From NCBI RefSeq assembly GCF_000327385.1, contig NW_008709752.1:1409069-1473068 (forward strand): a DNA stretch of 64,000 bases, read 5' to 3'. Below the pieces are notes generated by a model. That model was not told the origin of the DNA. It worked only from the letters and a program-made list of their open reading frames with translations, and did not search any database. The first letter of the stretch is position 1; every line of letters begins with the position of its first letter. Made by a program: the position numbers and the translations under genes. This DNA is from Lottia gigantea. Its lineage: Eukaryota > Mollusca > Gastropoda > Lottiidae. Positions 39,101 to 49,123 of the stretch are shown one piece after another.

Positions 39101-42100
39101 TGGAATAATGAGGAAAGATGACTTATTCAAAGTCATCAGGATTTCACACCACAAACAACAACCATCTGTTCGACATAACCATACATTGACCTGATGTAAT
39201 GTTTTCAACAGATTGCAGCTGAGATAGGGTCTACTGAACAGGAAGGAAAGGATGTGTGCTTGGACTGACTAACGGTCATGTTTCTAACACTATCTGTTCA
39301 ACAGAACCCCTTATTTTGAAAGTATCGATATACACAAACCTGAGCAGCGTTCCAGAGATCATCGTGAGTAGATGATTCAGCTAATTGTTGTCTGGTGTAG
39401 AGATATTCACGCTTATCATTCCAGTGGTCTTTCAGAGTATTCCTAGCCCATTCATATGCACCTAGAATAGAAGAAATCAGCTAAGCCATGATATGCTAAA
39501 AATAGAACACATGCATGACTGTTACAAGTTGTTCATCATGTGTTACTCTAACCATCACTATGACATCTTGGCCGATCTCTCCTATAGATGGAAATGTAGA
39601 GAAATTCTACTTTAGAAATCAATGTCTATTATGTTTTAAGAAACATTTTGGAACTCATTTTTTTGTGGTTTAAATGGTAAATTCCAGCTTCACCTATTAT
39701 TTTCATTTCAGTGTTCCTTATTCTTTTGTACTACTGACTGAGTGAACTCCAAGTTATGCAAATCTCAGATACTGGTTCATAGAGTCTTTTGTCAAAGCAC
39801 AGCAAAAATTGTTTTGGATTTTTCTTTATTTTTGGAATATCAGCCTAAAAATAGTACAGGTATGGTCTAAAAATATGTTAAATGTTAATGATGATCGAAA
39901 ATTATTGTTGAATTAAGGCAAGTCTCAAATCAGTTCTAAGTTCACAAAAAAAATAATACACAGTTGAAACTATCTAAATGACTTTATTCTCTGAAATGAG
40001 GATATTTCTACTTATGTTTAAAAATTTGTCATTTGTAATATATGCCTCTTTTTTGTTATTATGTACCTCTTATTCCTACAGATATTTCAAATATTATATA
40101 TACAGAACAGATTGTAAATCAGAGTTCTAAGTTGGTCTACCTTCAATATTGTCATAGTTTTTATTATAAAAACAGAAGTTATCAGCTAGCTCTCTTCGTA
40201 CTATCGCCTCTTCTAGAAATCCTTCCACACTTTCTTTATATTTACTCTTTACTTCTTTCACCATGATAATACTTCTCTGTACAGACACCTGACCTGTGTT
40301 ATAAAATCAATATTCATTAAAGAAACAGATGCAAGTGTTTTTTACACAAAAAAAATTCTGATTCTGTAGTAATTCTTTACAAGACCAGTTGCAATGATAG
40401 ATTAATTTTCAGACATTACTAATATAATTTCTTTCATTCTATTTCCTTATGCAATATTATTATTATACTTATGTAAGAAGCACTACAAATTTCCATCTTA
40501 ACATACTAGACTTAACAATTGTGAACCCTGTGCCTGTTACCTTTTAACTCCCCTAATAACTAAGTACTGGATAAATAAGAGTATAGATAGATTCATCTAT
40601 ATGGACCCACCCAGTGTCATAATTATATAACTGATTCTCTCTTGAATCTGATAATTTAAAAATTGCATATTTCAACTGAGTAATTATCTAGTAAACTTCA
40701 GGACATAATTATCGAAAAATAATTATAAGCTTTAAGATATTATATGGATTATACAGGGATTCTGTTTATTAATGACACCAGGTTAGTCCATAGAGGACAC
40801 CAGGTTAGTCCATTGAAGACACCAGGTTAGTCCATTGAAGACACCAGGTTAGTCCATAGAGGACACCAGGTTAGTCCATTGAAGACACCAGGTTAGTCCA
40901 TTGAGGATTTCTAATTGGCCAAGTTTGAGAAGCTAAATTTTATGTGTATTCTGTGCAGGGGTAGTATTCCTTAAAGTAGTGCCTATCATGAGATTGAGAA
41001 ACATATTATCTTACCAAAATGGAACCATGGTGAAAGATTACTGAGAACTTCTTTATCTGGTTTATTGCGTTCAGAGTTGAAATATTTAATTCTGTCTTTC
41101 AGGAAAGATTCCAGAGTTTCCAGTCCTCCGTTGGTCCCCGGTTTACACCAATCTGGTAGAGTGACTGTTCTGTCTACTTCCAAACTCTCAATAGCTGCCT
41201 TCCAATCTACTTTCTACAAATACATAACAATCCTAAAAGCACATTTAGGGGTAGATATCCACATTGTAATATAATACAATACAATGTTAATTGTTGAAAC
41301 ATTATGTACAATAAAACTCAGGAGTAGTATACCATCAAATTTAGCTCAATTATTTTAAAATATAACAGTCATTTCATTTTAATCAAGAGCCTGTTTCACA
41401 AAAACTTAATTTAGAGTGATTTTAGTATTCTAGTAATCCAATTGGTCAATAACTAAAACCAATTATAATTTCAGCTTTATAAGCCAATCACATTACTTGA
41501 TTTATTAAAATCGTGTCTGTAATTCAGTAAATATTTTGTGGAACAGGCCTCTGGGTACATTGTATAGTAAGTTATGATATTATCATTTCATTGGAAGAAC
41601 AAATATTACACCCTGGCTGGGGTCTTGTTCCCATAACTTCACCAAGATAAAATCAAGATTTGAAGAAATATAGTAATCTGATTAAATAATAAACTGAATT
41701 TAAAATAACTTTTAGTGATTGACCAATCAGATAGCTGGTAAGTTAAAATCAACTGAAGTTAAAGACTCCTGTGCCCACTTTGACATAAATTTAGATATGA
41801 TATGTAATATTCTCCTGACTGGAACCACTTCTACCAGTTTTCGTTCAAATCTAGACTTTTTGATATGCATTTTGGATTACAAGTGATATATGATGTCACT
41901 GGATGAATGGCAATATCATCCCCATCTCAATTTGAATTTGAGGTTCACAAAATATTTATCTGAAAGTGGTTTGTGAAATATTCTCCTGGAAAAATTAGTC
42001 TATAACCACCAATTTTGAAATTTGTGTTGCTTGAATTTTTATCTGGTTGAAATTTGCAGTTTTTGTTAATAATTTGGTAAATGATGCAAAAATCAATTTA

Positions 42101-45100
42101 GAATCTCTTATTTAACTAGACTGTATGCACATTCAAGTCAAGCTCTAGTCTCTGACACCAAGACTTCCCATCCTTGGCAGGATAAAGTCTGGCATTTACA
42201 GTTTCTCTTGTTGAAATTCGTAGTTTTAAAAAGAAATTCTTAAATGTAATTATGAGTGCACATGGTGCAAAAACCTCTTTAGAAACCCTAAACTATATAA
42301 TTTGTACATTCAAGTCAAGCTCTAGTCTCTTTATAATGATAAAGTTTGGGATTTACGGTTGAATTTTGTACCTTTTTTAAATTAGTAAGTTTCGTAAGTA
42401 ATTTGGTAAATCACTAAATGTAAGTATGAGAACACATGCTGCAAAAAATGCACTTTTAAATCTTCTTATTTCTATATTTTTGGCAAATCAATTTAAAAAA
42501 ACGTTTATTTTCGTTTTTTTTTTTAAATTTAACATGTGCCTTGATGTAGTTATGGTCCTATACCATACTATACAATATACACAACTTAAGCTAGAGTTAT
42601 ATTGAATAAAGTGTAAGTAGGTCAAGCTATAGAATATCTGTATATAGGCCTATTACAGTCTGACCTCCATTTTAAACTGGATGTAACCAGCCAGCCATTT
42701 CTAAGAATTACAGTTAGATATCCTAGAAACTGAAACAAGTTCAATATGAGGAAAATGCAGCTAATTCTTAGAAAGACCTCATACATTGTTTGACTGTTTG
42801 ATTTCAACACATCTGATAACAAGGTTTCTATGAATGTGTTCTTATCAACAAAATCCATCGAATATAATACGTTTTATACCTGAATGTTTATTTCAACCAG
42901 GACATCTAAACTGTGTTTCAAATTGGATATAAAACTGAATTTGAATTGTCACTGAGAAGGGCTTTCTAACGGAAAAAACAGCCAAGGAGTGAATATTTAA
43001 GCTGCAAGTTAGTTAACAATATAAAGACCATCCAACCTAATCTTGACAGAGTTTTGCTACCAAGCAAGGAAAATAAAATGGCTACAGCTTCTATCAGTAC
43101 CACACCAGAATGTTCTATCTGTTGTGAAAGTTTTAAGATCCCTAAAGTTTTGAAATGTGGTCATACATTCTGCTTGGACTGCATAATTAGATATATTGGT
43201 GATAAAACAGACAAATTCACCTGTCCGATTTGTGCACAAGATGTCAAGATTCCAGAAGGTGGTGCCAGGATGTTTACTACTAATTTTATAGCGCAGACAA
43301 CACAACAAGTTGACAAGATAACACCAACTCTGCCATCTACAACAAACATTGCTGGTACCTCCACGCCACTAGAAACAAATGTCGCACTCCAACCAGTTTT
43401 ACCAGCTCAACACCATTGTCCCTATCATGAGAAACCAGTTGACTACTATTGTGTAAGCTGCCACAGTCTGATATGTCATAAATGTTTTGTGAAACACCAC
43501 CAGGGCCATGAATATTTAGATGTCGAATGTGAAACTTCCAAGGAGAAAGCCAAAGAATTTGTTTCATCTTCAGAGAAGTTAATTCAGAATAAAATCAAAG
43601 AGCTAGAAGAAACTCATACAAAATTGGTAGAAGCCAGTAGGAAACTTCAGAGTTATACTGAAGATGCCTGTCGAAGAATTACCAAACAAACAGAGAAAAT
43701 TATAGCAGATATACAAACTAGCAGTCAGACAACTATGATAGAAATCAGAAATACATTTGAAGAATCAGAAGATAAATTGAATGGTGCTCGAGAGAATATC
43801 TTGGAACAAATGAAAAATGTTAAACTGGATCTAGAGTCAAATCTTCCATCTTCAACCGAAGACAGCTGCGTACAAATCTTATCTACACTTCCCAAAATAA
43901 AAGAACTGGAAAAACTGTGTGATGGTATGAAAGATGATACACCAGTCTTTTACAAGTATATGGCCTGGAAAGAACATGATTTTAACGTTAAGATAGATAT
44001 GTTAGGTTTAACAGTTAACAAACAATATTACTTAAATAAACCAAATTGTTTTACATTTGATATGGATAAGATAGCCACAGACAAAAAGTATTACAGTAAA
44101 GATAAGTGGTTTAGTAATGGTATAATATGGAGTTGTTCAGCATGGAAATCTACAACGAATCAATCTTCTTTTACTTTTGCTTCTCACTTATGTATTAGTA
44201 TTGAATTATTAAATGCTGATAATCCTGGACTGGAATTTTGTATTATTGATGGTCAACTCAGTTTGTTAAATATTAATGACAGTAAAACTTTAACAACATC
44301 CTGTAGTAACCATAAATTAGCTAGGGGATGTTCAAATTGGGCCTGGAAAAAAGCCATCGACTGGTATAAATTTGCTGGTAAAGACTCTGGCTTTATAACA
44401 TTAAACAATCAGTTTGTTGTTCAGCTCAATATAAAACAGATCAGAGAAATTTCATCTAAATAAAGTTCTGTCAGCAAATTGTTAGTTCGAATTACCCTTT
44501 TATCTATATTCCAATAATATTTTGCCTTATTGTTGTGGGGATTTTTTTTAAAATAATGATATCTTTGATTACGTCTAGAATGTTTATGAATTACTTTGAA
44601 ATTTTAGTCGATCGTGGATTTCATATCTCAGCCAATCGTAAATTATATGTCAAAAACAAAAAATGGTGAACTGCATCATCTTGAAAGGTATTGAAAAATT
44701 AAGGAGATAATTCAGTTTTGATACTTAGAAAAAAATAAACTTACAATTACCTGTAGAAATAAAACAAAGACTAAGTTATACTTTGTAAAAATAGTTATCT
44801 ATGTATTTTAATCTCATGAATTTTCATACCACAAATTTAAAACATCACATTACATTACGTCTGTTCTTCTAAAGCACACAAAACCTCAGTATTTGTGAGT
44901 TTTAGAAATTTGGATATACATGTAAAGTAATATGATAATATGAAAATTCATGGCTTCCTATTTTTACAAATTTCATCTTAGTCTTAGTTTTATTTATAAC
45001 CCCAAGAATATTTCTCCATGGACAATTCCACTAAGTTTGATGAACAATATTTGAAAGCATGCTAATCTTGCTAATTTTGAAATTAAATGTTAATTACTAT

Positions 45101-48100
45101 GTTTGTGTTATATATAATAAATCATTGAAATATTTGACATTTTTATAAATAACTCTTATTATCAAGAACATGCTATCAAATAAAATCTTCATTGGGAGAG
45201 TTTTATTCCTACTTTTTGGGCTAATGAAGACGGGCAATGAAGACCATGCAGTGTGCAATGAAGGAAATTTTACCAGGAAAGTGGCATTAGCCTGCTCTTA
45301 AAGTCATGGGACCTTTAAACATCCACAATCTGTAGCACAGGGTGCCCCAAACAAATGACTAGGTGCCATGTCGGCCTCTCCAACCTACTTCACCGAGAGA
45401 AACTGGTTTAAAAAATTCCAAAGGTATTATATCGACCTATGCTGGGATTGAACCCTGGACCTTCGGGTTAGCGAGCAAGCGTATAGCTCACTTAACCTTC
45501 GTGGTTTCCAGCTGGAAATGGAGTTTCATTGAAGAGGAGGGCATGCCATCATTTAAAACTTAATTGAATTTCCTTTTAGTTTCTACTAATCTGAGGTTAC
45601 AGGTCAAATTGAACATCATATTGTCATTACAACATAGCAAGCCAACAATAACTCTTCAAACTTCCTTTTTATTTCTATATTACATAAAGTTTTGGTCGTT
45701 TGATATTCAAATTGATCTGGAGTATTGGGGGGACAGTGTGACAAAAATAAAGACGTGAAAGGACTAGGTTGATGTCAGTATAATAAAACAAAGCAGAGAG
45801 AGATATACATAATGAGTGAAAACTAACCTGTGCTATATGTTTAGCTTTATATTTATGTTGAACAAGGGGAGGGAACTCTGTCAGGTAAGTTGATAGCTGG
45901 TTATTTATCTTATTTCTGATAGTTCGAGCTCCGTATTCACATTTTGGTGAAGCTTCCCAACAGGGAACTATATTATGGGCATCTACCTTGAATGTCATAT
46001 TCAAAAACAATATAAGCAATATTGGCAACCAAAAATATTTCATCTTTTTAGAAATTTTATCACATTGTTCATACACAGAGACAATTCTAATAATAAACAC
46101 AATTAATCTTAACTTGTATCAAATTGAGGTGGAATCAGTGACAGCATCCCCCCTCACCCCCCAAGAAAAATGGTTTGCGCTCCCAATTGTTTCATAATTT
46201 CATCAAATAACAGCCTCATAGGTTGAACCTTATAAATTTCCTAAATATGTAAATACCTGGCAGAATGGTACATCCTTAGATAGGTTGTTTTTAACATCTT
46301 CTACCCAGGACATTGGTGTTCGTAACGGGGAGAAATCAGTGACCACACTTCCCATCTTATTCTTACCCACAAACTCTGGCAATACATCTTTAGCGTAACC
46401 AATCAGAAGATGGAATGAAATGTCTAAGTTTCGACATTCCTGAAAAAAAATTCATTTTTTACTAATTTCAAATTTACATATTACATATGATCTGAAGCTT
46501 TGACAAAATCTTGTAAGATTAAAATCTGACCGTCTTTGAAAGACAGAATAGTGAGGGGTTTTGTTTTGATGGATAACAAATTATACAAGATACATTTAAC
46601 TTGTTTAATCTCATTTAACAAAGGATACGAGTTAGATACATGATATTTAACTGTATTATTGTTCTTTCTTCTCCAATCTACCAACATAATCATTCAAATG
46701 AACAATCACCGATTGTATAACACAGGGGTTTTCAATCTTTTTCATTCTATTACCGCTTTCCTTGATCGATAGCATTACCTCCCTAAAAATCTTTACTATT
46801 ATTTGATTTTATCTTAGAGTTTCCCTGCCATCTTTTTCGTGTCAGAGATTTTAGCCTGACTGAATACAACTTAAATTATAATCGTTCAAAAAGTTCATAA
46901 TTACCCCATGGTTGAAAGCACCTGGTTATAACACACAGTGTATGTTGTGTAAAAGTGAAATGAGATTAACAATATTTAGGAGTCTAGATCCAAGTAGGAA
47001 CTTTTCATTTCAAAGTTCTGATTAACATAGTAAAGTTTAGTAAAGTTTTAAGGATTAAAAACAGAATCTAAGATAAAAATTAACAGGTTGTACCAACCAA
47101 TAATAAAGAAAAGGCTACATTATATCATTATTCATGTTTATGTGGTGCTACAAAATGCTACTTGAGTAACCATTAAGACAGTGTAGTGATGAAAACGTCC
47201 TGGTCATCTGCTGTTCATCAGACAAAAAAGAAACTTTACCTCTTCAACTTCTTCCAAGCCTTTCAACATGAATTCAAAATGGCGGATGGTGGCCTCTAGA
47301 AATTTGGGAACCAAGCAGAAACAGACATGTAGTGGAACCTCCATCTTTAATGCTAATCTTTGAGCATATAAAAATGCCCAGTTATCTGGAACACAAGAGC
47401 AAACATTAATCAAACACTTTTATTGAACATGTGAGCATGATAGCCTAACTCCACAGCACCTACATCGTGAACGAAAGTAAGCACCGACATGCTTTTTAAT
47501 TTCAACTCTTGAATGTGTCGGTCTACAGTCCTTGACATGGTCAAGTTCCTTTCTGTGTCAATCCCTCAGACCTACATATATGATACTTGACAAACAGGGT
47601 GAAATATTGAAATACAACCTTGTCTGTAAAGGATTTCTAAGGTTAACAGGCAAGCACACTACCGACTGAGCTACCCTACTAGGACCTACCCTGCTTTCCT
47701 TATTATTCCAGCAACTCAATTTTTAAATCTATCCACAAATTCTTTGACAGATTTATAAAATAAACACTACTAAATAAAGTATTCTGTTATTTTATACATT
47801 ACTAATAGCTATAATTATTGAAGCCTTGAAGATAATGTGCTACATTTGATTTATACACACAGTATCGAAGCCTTAATACTGGGGTATGTATCGTATCATA
47901 GCCTTTATATACTGGAGTAAGTATTGTATCATAGCCTTTATACTGGGGTAAGTATCGTATCATAGCCTTTATACTGCTGTATGTATCGTATCATAGCCTT
48001 TATACTGGGGTATGTATCATATATCAACCTTTATACTGAGGTATGTATCGTATCATGGCCTTTATACTGGGGTATGTATCGTATATTAGCCTTTATATAC

Positions 48101-49123
48101 TGGAGTAAGTATTGTATCATAGCCTTTATACTGGGGTAAGTATCGTATCATAGCCTTTATACTGGGGTATGTATCGTATCATAGCCTTTATACTGGGGTA
48201 TGTATCGTATCATAGCCTTTATACTGTGGTATGTATCGTATCATGGCCTTTATACTGGGGTATGTATCGTATATCAGCCTTTATATACTGGGGTATGTAT
48301 CGTATCATAGCCTTTATATACTGGGGTAAGTATCATATCATAGCCTTTATACTGGGGTATGTATTGTATCATAGCCTTTATACTGGGGTATGTATCATAT
48401 CATGGCCTTTATACTGGAGTATGTATCGTATATTAATCTTTATACTGAGGTATGTATCTTATCATAGCCTTTATACTGGGGTATGTATCATATCATAGCC
48501 TTTATACTGGGGTATGTATCGTATATTAACCTTTATACTGAGGTATGTATCTTATCATAGCCTTTATACTGGGGTATGTATCATATCATAGCCTTTATAT
48601 ACTGGGGTAAGTATCGTACCATAGCCTTTATACTGGGCTATGTATCGTATATTAACCTTTATACTGAGGTATGTATCTTATCATAGCCTTTATACTGTGT
48701 GTGATATGTATCAAATTGTAAAATACCATGCACTAAGTGTCATACTGAGGGAATTTATTTACCTTGTACTCTTTGATCACGTGACATCCAATATACAACT
48801 CCATCATTTTCATCTGGGGCATCGCTAGCTTGAGATAATACTCGAACACGTTTCTTATTGAATTTAAACTCTGTTACTGACTGACACACATTGGTTCGTT
48901 TGGCTGCAATACGACTGACAAAATCCCCATCAGTCTTCAATTTTTTACTTGGTGATGTTTCTGATGATTTTTCAGTAGTTGACACCTCTTCTAATTTTCT
49001 TTTCTTCGACGAAAAATCTGTTTCAGGACTTTTCTCTTTTGAATCTTTAGGCACATCTTCTGATTTTGTACCTTTTGAGGACTTTTTGGTTACTTTTTCT
49101 TTCGATTTTTTATCAGAGCCCAT
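35988..49123 (-). CDS. phr: Class II CPD photolyase, nine coding exons, complete
   Basis: Deoxyribodipyrimidine photolyase repairs UV-made cyclobutane pyrimidine dimers with blue light and FAD in nucleus or mitochondria. Coding exons (minus): 48763-49123, 47240-47385, 46257-46439, 45828-45986, 41015-41213, 40141-40293, 39340-39461, 38059-38218, 35988-36160; phases agree and give about 551 residues. Family marks: [20 protein letters not shown] at the start of the antenna domain, [14 protein letters not shown] and [10 protein letters not shown] in the FAD domain, [27 protein letters not shown]-type [20 protein letters not shown] and [20 protein letters not shown] near the end. The first exon encodes a ~85-residue lysine/serine-rich extension, probably nuclear targeting. 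The start is the ATG at 49,121-49,123; upstream codons are non-ATG. Introns hold a nested gene, SINE relics and minisatellites. Confidence 0.93.
36130..37872 (-). repeat. 39-bp minisatellite (~44 copies) carrying a photolyase 3' splice site
   Basis: The gene-sense unit is GTTGTATGTAGTCTATATAA, then TATATTTATCTATTTGTAG. Variants include ATTTGAAG|ATTGTATG and GTGG for GTAG, plus a few shorter or longer copies (for example 36,170-36,350 and insertions GTCATA at ~37,494 and ~37,614). The copy nearest the exon is the genuine acceptor. Because 39 is a multiple of three, repetitive 13-residue ORFs appear but are not genes. Confidence 0.95.
38059..39461 (-). CDS. phr: Photolyase exons 8 and 7 (38059-38218, 39340-39461)
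   Basis: Exon 8 reads [20 protein letters not shown], then [20 protein letters not shown] and GRDPNGYVG: the C-terminal FAD-binding region that contacts flavin and DNA. Exon 7 reads [20 protein letters not shown] and ends DDLWNAAQ. The intron between (38,219-39,339) holds no gene I can support. Confidence 0.9.
40141..41213 (-). CDS. phr: Photolyase exons 6 and 5 (40141-40293, 41015-41213)
   Basis: Exon 5 reads [20 protein letters not shown], then [20 protein letters not shown] and LSPWFHFG. Exon 6 reads [20 protein letters not shown], then [20 protein letters not shown] nearer acceptor-like CAG at ~40,289 would break the frame; CACAG|GTCAG keeps the family sequence HFGQVSVQR. Confidence 0.9.
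40774..40906. repeat. 22-bp minisatellite, six copies, photolyase intron
   Basis: GACACCAGGTTAGTCCATTGAA repeated six times with ATTGAA/ATAGAG variants. Intronic, not touching an exon edge. Confidence 0.9.
41214..43077. other. Photolyase intron / TRIM upstream region
   Basis: AT-rich. A degenerate ~185-base duplication shares CATTCAAGTCAAGCTCTAGT at ~42,130 and ~42,304 with similar flanks. No core promoter for the nested gene could be assigned. Confidence 0.4.
43078..44463 (+). CDS. TRIM-type RING/B-box/coiled-coil protein, intronless, 461 aa
   Basis: Probable E3 ubiquitin ligase. RING C3HC4 at residues ~12-54 ([31 protein letters not shown]), a linker, a B-box2 at ~112-150 ([20 protein letters not shown] and [18 protein letters not shown]), then a coiled coil to ~290 ([20 protein letters not shown]). 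The C-terminal ~160 residues match no domain I can name; they are not NHL, and no clear SPRY or MATH. The start is the ATG at 43,078 (AAATAAAATGG); the frame is open slightly upstream. It has no introns and lies inside a photolyase intron on the opposite strand, as expected for a retrocopy or lineage-expanded gene. The stop codon overlaps an AATAAA (44,459-44,464). Confidence 0.88.
   Translation: MATASISTTPECSICCESFKIPKVLKCGHTFCLDCIIRYIGDKTDKFTCPICAQDVKIPEGGARMFTTNFIAQTTQQVDKITPTLPSTTNIAGTSTPLETNVALQPVLPAQHHCPYHEKPVDYYCVSCHSLICHKCFVKHHQGHEYLDVECETSKEKAKEFVSSSEKLIQNKIKELEETHTKLVEASRKLQSYTEDACRRITKQTEKIIADIQTSSQTTMIEIRNTFEESEDKLNGARENILEQMKNVKLDLESNLPSSTEDSCVQILSTLPKIKELEKLCDGMKDDTPVFYKYMAWKEHDFNVKIDMLGLTVNKQYYLNKPNCFTFDMDKIATDKKYYSKDKWFSNGIIWSCSAWKSTTNQSSFTFASHLCISIELLNADNPGLEFCIIDGQLSLLNINDSKTLTTSCSNHKLARGCSNWAWKKAIDWYKFAGKDSGFITLNNQFVVQLNIKQIREISSK
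44464..45230. other. No gene recognised; downstream of the TRIM gene
   Basis: AT-rich, intronic to photolyase. Nothing supported. Confidence 0.4.
45230..45545 (-). repeat. Probable tRNA-derived SINE relic
   Basis: On the minus strand a tRNA-like head is readable: TTAAGTGAGCTATACGCTTG, an anticodon-arm-like GCTCGCTAACCCGAAGG and a B-box-like GGTTCAATCCC. A body of ~200 bases follows. It interrupts photolyase intron sequence and has no coding content. Confidence 0.5.
45828..46439 (-). CDS. phr: Photolyase exons 4 and 3 (45828-45986, 46257-46439)
   Basis: Exon 3 reads [20 protein letters not shown], then [20 protein letters not shown] and VPFCQ. Exon 4 reads [20 protein letters not shown], then [11 protein letters not shown]. 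[13 protein letters not shown].K.EYGARTIR is a hallmark of class II photolyases. Confidence 0.92.
46440..47239. other. Photolyase intron, no further feature
   Basis: AT-rich intron; nothing supported. Confidence 0.4.
47240..47385 (-). CDS. phr: Photolyase exon 2
   Basis: Begins by completing the split Asp codon and reads [20 protein letters not shown], then [20 protein letters not shown]: the alpha/beta antenna-domain strand and helix. Ends GLEEVEE in phase 0. Confidence 0.92.
47460..47700 (-). repeat. tRNA-derived SINE relic
   Basis: On the minus strand the sequence GGGTAGCTCAGTCGGTAGTG followed by TGCTTGCCTGTTAACC is a good Pol III A-box and tRNA-like head. The expected B box is eroded (CCTTAGAAATCC). 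About 180 bases of body follow. Confidence 0.55.
47870..48705. repeat. ~31-bp minisatellite in photolyase intron 1 (~27 copies)
   Basis: Plus-strand unit: CATAGCCTTTATACTGGGGT, then ATGTATCGTAT, with longer variants (TTTATATACTGG). It ends ~60 bases downstream of the exon 1 donor, so unlike the three acceptor arrays it is not fused to an exon edge. Repetitive ORFs inside are artefacts. Confidence 0.93.
48763..49123 (-). CDS. phr: Photolyase exon 1 with lysine-rich N-terminal extension
   Basis: Starts [20 protein letters not shown], continues [20 protein letters not shown] (a KKRK cluster suggests a nuclear localisation signal), [10 protein letters not shown], then the conserved core [20 protein letters not shown] and KKRVRVL. 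Ends DQRVQ plus one base. Acidic/basic low-complexity tails are usual in eukaryotic class II photolyases. Confidence 0.9.

Noticed and set aside
38904-39208. 96-aa plus and 70-aa minus ORFs in a photolyase intron
   Set aside because: No domain, no consistent splice or start context, low-complexity lysine run; not supported as a gene.
40774-40906. 22-bp array as a fifth splice-edge satellite
   Set aside because: It contains CAGGTTAGT, which looks like a splice site, but on the strand opposite to the host gene and away from any exon edge.
45400-45500. Functional tRNA gene on the minus strand
   Set aside because: Only parts of a tRNA-like head are present, followed by a body; the acceptor stem does not close. 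Called a SINE relic.
48169-48828. Open frames with repeated [11 protein letters not shown]-like peptides
   Set aside because: Translation of the ~31-bp intronic minisatellite; no start context, no conserved sequence.
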